From Alphaproteobacteria bacterium (GTDB lineage: Bacteria > Pseudomonadota > Alphaproteobacteria > Caulobacterales > Maricaulaceae): 9,415 nt of DNA. The stretch lies in contig JAUIEH010000078.1 of NCBI GenBank assembly GCA_030428405.1, positions 1 through 9,415 of the forward strand, in the 5' to 3' direction. The notes under the pieces are model-generated. The model searched no databases and had not been told where the DNA came from. It saw only the letters and a program-made list of their open reading frames with translations. A program made the position numbers and the translations under genes. This document shows, one piece after another, positions 5,962 through 9,415 of this stretch. The number at the start of each line of letters is the position of its first letter. Position 1 is the first letter of the stretch.

Positions 5962-6807
5962 ATGCCAGAGCTTCCCGAGGTCGAGACGGTCAGGCGCGGT
6001 CTGGAGCCCGTCATGGCGCATCAGCGCTTTCGCGCGGTCGCTCAGCGCCGGCCCGATCTGCGCTTTCCGTTTCCGGCGAATTTCGTCGAGCGCGTGACGG
6101 GCGCACGGCTGAACGTGCTGACAAGGCGCGGCAAATATCTCGCCGCCGCGCTCGACACCGAAGAAACGCTCGTCATGCATCTCGGCATGTCTGGCCGTTT
6201 TACGATTTCGGAGGCGGAAGGCCCGCCCTGGGGCGCCGACACCAATCCCGCCCACGACCATGTCGAGTTTGAGATGGAGAACGGCGCGCGCATCATCTTC
6301 AACGATCCGCGCCGCTTCGGCTTCATGCTGCTGACGCCGAGCGATGCGCTCGAAACCACGCCGCCCTTCGACAGGATGGGGCCGGAGCCGCTCTCCAATG
6401 CATTCAACGCAGACGCGCTGCGCAAGGCTTTCGCCGGCCGGCAAACGCCCGTGAAGGCGGCGCTGCTGGATCAGCGCAATGTCGCCGGCTTGGGAAATAT
6501 CTATGTCTGTGAGGCGCTGTTTCGCGCCGGGATCAGCCCCAAGCGCGCGGCGGGTTCCATCGGCAAGGAACGGCTCGACCGGCTGACGCGCGCCATCAAG
6601 GATGTCCTCAACGATGCGATCGCCGCAGGCGGCTCGAGCTTGCGGGATTATGCGCAGGCGGATGGCGCGCTCGGCTATTTTCAGCACGCGTTTGAAGTCT
6701 ATGACCGCGAAGGCGCGCAATGCGCACGCCCAGGCTGTGCGGGCCAAGTCGCGCGCCTGGTGCAAAGCAACCGCTCGACCTTCTATTGCACGCGCTGTCA
6801 GCGGTGA
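5962..6807 (+). CDS. mutM: Formamidopyrimidine-DNA glycosylase (Fpg/MutM)
   Basis: MutM starts base-excision repair by removing 8-oxoguanine and formamidopyrimidines from DNA and nicking the backbone by beta,delta-elimination. The 281-residue protein opens with PELPEVETVRRGL: Pro2 (exposed after Met removal) is the Schiff-base nucleophile and Glu3 the acid. The catalytic lysine of RRGKYL is Lys58, and HLGMSGRF (73-80) and NDPRRFG (114-120) supply the helix-probing residues. The helix-two-turn-helix lies around QRNVAGLGNIYVCEALF (171-187). The C-terminal zinc finger is complete: Cys254, Cys259, Cys276 and Cys279, with the DNA-contacting Arg271 in NRSTFYC. The start is fixed by the required N-terminal proline. 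The gene is divergent from the AraC-type regulator and heads the plus-strand run towards dnaA; the next gene is 108 bases downstream. Confidence 0.98.
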   Translation: MPELPEVETVRRGLEPVMAHQRFRAVAQRRPDLRFPFPANFVERVTGARLNVLTRRGKYLAAALDTEETLVMHLGMSGRFTISEAEGPPWGADTNPAHDHVEFEMENGARIIFNDPRRFGFMLLTPSDALETTPPFDRMGPEPLSNAFNADALRKAFAGRQTPVKAALLDQRNVAGLGNIYVCEALFRAGISPKRAAGSIGKERLDRLTRAIKDVLNDAIAAGGSSLRDYAQADGALGYFQHAFEVYDREGAQCARPGCAGQVARLVQSNRSTFYCTRCQR

Positions 6808-6905
6808 AATTTCAAGGTCTTATGCGCCTCACGCGCGAATTCGACGCGATGCGTGACGGCGGCGCACAAATTGCGTTAAGGCTCATGTCGAATCGTCAGG
6901 CGAAC

Positions 6906-6910
6906 GGAGA
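6906..6910 (+). promoter_or_regulatory. Ribosome-binding site that fixes a TTG start
   Basis: GGAGA lies 5 bases before the TTG at 6916. It is the only good Shine-Dalgarno match near the start of this frame and places translation directly at a typical signal peptide. Confidence 0.7.
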
Positions 6911-6915
6911 ATATT

Positions 6916-7293
6916 TTGATCCGGCATGGCTTCTTGGCGGCCTCTGTGCTCGCCGCCGCCTTCGCGTTCTCCGCGCCCGCCGGCGCGGTGACTTTCGCAA
7001 GCAGCGTCGAAGACCTTCCGATCATGGACGGTCTGACCGAAACCGATGCGGGCTTCGCATTCGAAACGGCGCGCGGCCGCATCGTCAGGGTTGAGGCGAG
7101 CGGACCGGTCGCCGTTGAGGACGCGCTCGATTTTTATCGCCGCACGCTGCCGGCGCTCGGTTGGCGGCTGCAGGATTCTCGCGCGGGCGTATTTGAGCGC
7201 GCCGGCGAACGCCTGGCCGTGTCGATCGCACGCGACACGGGCGCGCAGGCGCGCGTCGTCTTCGAAATTTCACCCGCAAGCTCCGGCGAGTGA
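6916..7293 (+). CDS. Small exported (periplasmic) protein of unknown function
   Basis: This 125-residue protein has a clear Sec-type signal peptide: IRH at residues 2-4, a hydrophobic core at about 6-19, and an Ala-X-Ala site ending at Ala24 (PAGA), so the mature protein is about 101 residues. No lipobox cysteine is present. The mature part contains DLPIMDGLTE (33-42), GRIVRVEASGPVA (54-66) and DALDFYRRTLPALGWRL (69-85). The FYRRTLPALGW stretch looks conserved, and I recall similar small proteins beside mutM in other alphaproteobacteria, but no function or fold is known to me. The start is TTG, supported by GGAGA 5 bases upstream and the signal peptide. It ends 19 bases before the enoyl-CoA hydratase ATG and is probably cotranscribed with it. 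Confidence 0.82.
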   Translation: MIRHGFLAASVLAAAFAFSAPAGAVTFASSVEDLPIMDGLTETDAGFAFETARGRIVRVEASGPVAVEDALDFYRRTLPALGWRLQDSRAGVFERAGERLAVSIARDTGAQARVVFEISPASSGE

Positions 7294-7312
7294 TGCTGGA
7301 ATAAGGACCGTC

Positions 7313-8089
7313 ATGGCCTACGAATTCATCCTGGTGGACGCCAATGACGGCGTCGGCGTCATCACGCTGAACCGCCCCAAGGCGTTGAACGCGCTGTGTG
7401 ATGCGCTGACCCGCGAGCTGTCCGCGGCGCTTGATGCGTTTGCGGAAGACGATTCCGTCGGCTGCGTGGTCCTCACGGGTTCGACCAAGGCTTTCGCGGC
7501 CGGCGCCGACATCAAAGAATTGCAGGCGCGCGACTTCATCGATCTCTATCGCAACGATCCCTTCCAGGAGACGTGGGAATCGGTGGCGCGCTTCCGCAAG
7601 CCGATCATCGCGGCGGTCGCGGGCTATGCGCTCGGCGGCGGCTGCGAGATTGCGATGATGTGCGATTTCATCATCGCCGCGGAGAACGCCAAATTCGGCC
7701 AGCCGGAAATCCAGCTTGGCGTCATGCCGGGCTCCGGCGGCACGCAGCGCCTGACCCGCGCGGTCGGCAAGGCCAAGTCCATGGATCTGTGCCTGACAGG
7801 CCGGATGATGGACGCTGAAGAGGCCGAGCGCGCCGGTTTGGTCAGTCGCATCGTTCCCCTCGATGATCTGATGGACGAGGCGATGGAGGCGGCGCGCAAG
7901 GTCGCGTCCATGTCGCTGCCGATCACGATGATGGCCAAAGAGGTCGTCAACGCAGCGTTTGAAACCACGCTCGCAGAGGGCGTTCGCCTCGAGCGCCGGG
8001 TGTTCCAGTCCATGTTCGCGACTGAGGACCAGACCGAGGGCATGGCGGCCTTCACAGAGAAGCGAGCGCCTCACTTCAAAAACAAATAG
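7313..8089 (+). CDS. Enoyl-CoA hydratase (crotonase family)
   Basis: This 258-residue cytosolic enzyme hydrates trans-2-enoyl-CoA to 3-hydroxyacyl-CoA in fatty-acid beta-oxidation. It resembles mitochondrial short-chain crotonase closely. The CoA/oxyanion region FAAGADIKEL is at 61-70, and GYALGGGCEIAMMCDF at 104-119 carries the first catalytic glutamate (Glu112). FGQPEIQLGVMPGSGGTQRL at 128-147 carries the second (Glu132). Both glutamates match Glu144 and Glu164 of the rat enzyme, which argues for a true hydratase rather than another crotonase-fold activity. The C-terminal FATEDQTEGMAAFTEKR (235-251) is typical too. AAGGA (7303-7307) before the ATG at 7313 sets the start; the frame is open upstream to 7046, but that part overlaps the exported protein. 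The gene follows the exported protein by 19 bases and is separated from rpsT by its own promoter. Confidence 0.95.
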   Translation: MAYEFILVDANDGVGVITLNRPKALNALCDALTRELSAALDAFAEDDSVGCVVLTGSTKAFAAGADIKELQARDFIDLYRNDPFQETWESVARFRKPIIAAVAGYALGGGCEIAMMCDFIIAAENAKFGQPEIQLGVMPGSGGTQRLTRAVGKAKSMDLCLTGRMMDAEEAERAGLVSRIVPLDDLMDEAMEAARKVASMSLPITMMAKEVVNAAFETTLAEGVRLERRVFQSMFATEDQTEGMAAFTEKRAPHFKNK

Positions 8090-8120
8090 GCGGCGATTCG
8101 CCCTCCAGCGCAGAACCGGC

Positions 8121-8150
8121 TTGACGGTCGACGCGCCCGGGCGGTATTTA
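8121..8150 (+). promoter_or_regulatory. rpsT promoter
   Basis: TTGACG (8121-8126) and TATTTA (8145-8150) are separated by 18 bases, a good sigma-70 -35/-10 pair about 55 bases before the rpsT ATG. Just upstream, GGCGA-T-TCGCC (8092-8102) is a perfect dyad that contains a GANTC methylation motif and begins 3 bases after the echA stop; it may be a weak transcript end or a regulatory site. Confidence 0.6.
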
Positions 8151-8205
8151 CCCCTCCCTTCCGCGCGGGTTCTCCGCGCTTGCGACTGATGGGGTACGAA
8201 GACCA

Positions 8206-8472
8206 ATGGCGAATTCGCCGTCCGCCAAGAAAGCTGCGCGCCGCCTCGTGCGCCGGACCGAAGTCAATAATGCGCGCCGCTCGCGCATGCGCACCTTCAT
8301 TCGCAAAGTAGAAGAAGCCATCGCCTCCGGCGATCAGGCCGCCGCGCGTCAAGCGCTGGCCGCGGCTGAGCCGGTTGTCATGCGCGCGGCCTCGCGCGGC
8401 GTGACGCATAAGAACACCGCTTCGCGTAAAATCTCTCGCCTGAATCGCCGCATCCGCGCGATGGCCAGTTAA
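8206..8472 (+). CDS. rpsT: 30S ribosomal protein bS20
   Basis: This 88-residue, strongly basic protein is bS20, a primary 16S rRNA-binding protein of the small subunit. The start MANSPSAKKAARRLVRRTEV is the standard S20 opening. Arg-rich helix 1 continues with NNARRSRMRTFIRKVEEAI (21-39), followed by the Ala-rich helix AARQALAAAEPVVMRAASRG and the signature HKNTASRKISRLNRRI (68-83). The length is normal for the family. The ribosome-binding site is weak (GAAG about 5 bases before the ATG), although rpsT is normally highly expressed; its promoter at 8121-8150 looks strong. It precedes dnaA on the same strand, a common alphaproteobacterial order, but a 525-base gap makes shared translation control unlikely. 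Confidence 0.98.
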   Translation: MANSPSAKKAARRLVRRTEVNNARRSRMRTFIRKVEEAIASGDQAAARQALAAAEPVVMRAASRGVTHKNTASRKISRLNRRIRAMAS

Positions 8473-8495
8473 GAGCGCGTTGTTTGGTCGCGCTC
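8473..8495 (+). terminator. Hairpin directly after rpsT, weak terminator candidate
   Basis: GAGCGCG (8473-8479) pairs perfectly with CGCGCTC (8489-8495) around a 9-base loop, starting at the base after the rpsT stop codon. Only ATATC follows, not a T-run, so termination would be inefficient or Rho-assisted; it may instead protect the mRNA 3' end. Confidence 0.45.
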
Positions 8496-8681
8496 ATATC
8501 GCCGCGCCCAAGAAGGTATTCCTAGCAGTTTAGCGAAGTTGTTGTTGCAGCTTCGATAGTCCACTTTGCGTTTTTATTTAGCGCCAAGTTGAGACGCCGC
8601 GTTCTGTAAAAAAAGTGTTAAGTCAAGACTGGTTTCGGCTTCGCGTTTGAGGTTTGCTGTCCAGGTTGACGCCGACTGCGA

Positions 8682-8693
8682 GGAGAATTCTCC
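8682..8693. repeat. Perfect 12-bp palindrome upstream of dnaA
   Basis: GGAGAATTCTCC is fully self-complementary and is flanked on both sides by GAGG-like sequence. It could be a dimeric regulator site in the dnaA upstream region. A second GAATTC lies at about 8726-8731. Confidence 0.5.
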
Positions 8694-8894
8694 GAGGTCG
8701 GATCACAAGCGATGGGGGTCGCTGGAATTCGGGTCGTCGCCGTATCGGGTCTCCGATCGGCGGATGAACGCCAGGACCGCCGTGTGTCACGGATGTCCGG
8801 CGCGATGATTCCGGCTGTCCGCCGCGTAGGGAATTGGCGCTGGTCGCGACGCGATGCGCGACGCCTTGAGGAGGATGACACAGTTCGTACGCAG

Positions 8895-8929
8895 ATTGTC
8901 TCGCGCAAAGCGGACATTGTCTGCGCAAC
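8895..8929. repeat. Imperfect tandem repeat about 70-100 bases before the dnaA ATG
   Basis: ATTGTCTCGCGCAAA (8895-8909) is repeated as ATTGTCTGCGCAAC (8916-8929), with the ATTGTCT units 21 bases apart, about two turns of DNA. This spacing would put two copies of a regulator on one face of the helix. It does not resemble a DnaA box. Confidence 0.5.
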
Positions 8930-8978
8930 AAATTGGGTCCGGCGAGAAGGCCGGGTGACGCTCTGATACCTCATCAAA

Positions 8979-8986
8979 AGAAGGGG
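8979..8986 (+). promoter_or_regulatory. dnaA ribosome-binding site
   Basis: AGAAGGGG at 8979-8986 is a purine-rich Shine-Dalgarno sequence ending about 11 bases before the ATG at 8998. It is the strongest such match near this frame and supports that start. Confidence 0.6.
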
Positions 8987-8997
8987 GCGACCAAATA

Positions 8998-9415
8998 ATG
9001 ACTAACGGGCTAGATCAAAGAGTTGGAAGCCGGCTGCCGCTCGTTGCGCGCGGCGTGAGAGCCGGTTCGAATGGTGATGGCGGCGGGCCGCCGGCTCCGC
9101 CGGACGCCAATCTGGTGTTCACGGATTTTCGGGACAAAGTGCGTGACTGGATAGGCGATGACGCGTGGCGGCGCTGGGGCTCCTTCCGCCTTGGCGACAG
9201 CGATGCGCGCCGCGTGCGGCTGGTTGCGCCAAGCGAACAGCGCCGCGCCGAGCTTCTGCGCCGGATCAGCATGGAAAAGCTGCGGTCTTGGTGGACGGAA
9301 AGCGATCCCGCGCACCGCACGATCGTCGTCGTCGCGGAAGACGAAATGGCGCAGACGGAACAGCCGGAACCGGCGACCTCTGTAGGTGGCGGACAACAGC
9401 CGCCGAAAAGCGCGC
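8998..9415 (+). CDS. dnaA: Chromosomal replication initiator DnaA, N-terminal part (cut by window edge)
   Basis: DnaA binds DnaA boxes, opens the origin and loads the DnaB helicase. Only the first 139 codons are present. Residues 1-37 are a Gly/Pro-rich lead. About 38-115 fit DnaA domain I: DFRDKVRDWIGDDAWRRW (43-60), a central strand RRVRLVAPSE (71-80), and KLRSWWTESDPAHRTIVVV (94-112), which matches the LW..DP..R.I.(V) end of this domain in alphaproteobacteria. A Gln/Pro/Glu-rich segment from about 116 looks like the flexible domain II linker. The AAA+ and DNA-binding domains lie beyond the window. The call rests on this domain plus the position directly after rpsT. The usual first tryptophan of domain I seems to be Phe41. 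The long structured upstream region suggests regulated expression. Confidence 0.85.
   Translation, partial: MTNGLDQRVGSRLPLVARGVRAGSNGDGGGPPAPPDANLVFTDFRDKVRDWIGDDAWRRWGSFRLGDSDARRVRLVAPSEQRRAELLRRISMEKLRSWWTESDPAHRTIVVVAEDEMAQTEQPEPATSVGGGQQPPKSA

Larger units (their letters stand above)
8473..8997. other. 525-base region between rpsT and dnaA, probably the dnaA promoter and leader
   Basis: No supportable gene lies here. From left to right it holds the post-rpsT hairpin, an AT-rich patch (8565-8620, with TTTTTATTTA and a run of seven A), a 12-bp palindrome (8682-8693), one GANTC site (8807-8811), a tandem repeat (8895-8929) and the dnaA ribosome-binding site. I found no TTATCCACA-type DnaA box on either strand, so origin function is not supported. 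Caulobacter dnaA is known for a long regulatory leader and a CcrM-methylated GANTC in its promoter; a similar role here is inference. Open frames of 84-119 codons in this region are Arg/Ser-rich and look accidental. Confidence 0.6.

Noticed and set aside
5875..6765. A 296-codon open frame on the minus strand opposite mutM
   Set aside because: mutM is certain on the other strand with every catalytic residue; the antisense frame is a by-product of GC-rich codon use.
7046..7312. An N-terminal extension of the enoyl-CoA hydratase by 89 residues
   Set aside because: The extension is Arg/Ser-rich, overlaps the exported-protein gene in another frame, and AAGGA before the ATG at 7313 gives a normal crotonase length.
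7085..8206. A 373-codon open frame on the minus strand opposite the enoyl-CoA hydratase
   Set aside because: It is antisense to a well-conserved enzyme, and its sequence is rich in His, Arg and Ala without recognisable motifs.
6890..8811. GANTC methylation sites in three intergenic regions (6890-6894, 8095-8099, 8807-8811) as evidence of cell-cycle control
   Set aside because: About two to three such sites are expected by chance in roughly 750 bases of this composition, so the count is not enriched; only position conservation would make them meaningful.
8618..8977. Open frames of 84 to 119 codons on both strands between rpsT and dnaA
   Set aside because: They are Arg/Ser/Pro-rich, mutually overlapping, lack ribosome-binding sites and resemble no known protein.
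8473..8997. Replication origin at dnaA
   Set aside because: No TTATCCACA-type box was found on either strand, and in Caulobacter-like bacteria the origin lies near hemE rather than directly at dnaA. Not excluded, but unsupported.
1..9415. Mobile element, CRISPR array, tRNA, rRNA or toxin-antitoxin module
   Set aside because: No transposase or integrase motifs, no regularly spaced repeats, no cloverleaf-like sequence and no recognisable toxin or antitoxin were seen on either strand.

Overview
The window reads as a GC-rich chromosomal segment from an alphaproteobacterium, most like Caulobacterales/Hyphomonadaceae or a relative. The main reason is gene content and order: a block of mutM, a small exported protein, a crotonase-family enoyl-CoA hydratase, rpsT and the start of dnaA on the plus strand, with ubiE and ubiB divergent on the minus strand. 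That neighbourhood is familiar from alphaproteobacteria and usually lies near the chromosomal origin. The assignment rests on recognising protein families and gene order; no search was run.

Layout. At 50-409 (+) lies an HxlR-family winged-helix regulator, preceded by a dyad that could be its own operator. It converges on 421-1113 (-), a two-helix membrane protein with a C-terminal SHOCT domain. Next come ubiB (1204-2799, -), a VOC/glyoxalase-fold protein (2904-3275, -), a 360-base intergenic stretch with strong hairpins, and ubiE (3636-4454, -). Upstream of ubiE are a four-helix DUF1761-type membrane protein (4508-4906, -) and an AraC-family regulator (5014-5859, -). The AraC gene is divergent from mutM (5962-6807, +). 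After mutM come a TTG-started exported protein (6916-7293, +), the enoyl-CoA hydratase (7313-8089, +), rpsT with its own promoter (8206-8472, +), a 525-base leader, and the first 139 codons of dnaA (8998 to the window edge, +).

How the genes fit together. UbiE and UbiB both serve ubiquinone biosynthesis. MutM (base-excision repair), bS20 (ribosome) and DnaA (replication initiation) are housekeeping. The VOC gene between ubiE and ubiB, the AraC/DUF1761 pair between ubiE and mutM, and the SHOCT gene after ubiB look like lineage-specific additions to a conserved core.

I found no mobile element, CRISPR array, tRNA, rRNA or toxin-antitoxin pair, and nothing that amounts to a new multi-gene system. 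The points most worth a second look are the uncharacterised exported protein, the structured dnaA leader with a tandem repeat, the insertions around the ubi genes, and several apparently leaderless starts.
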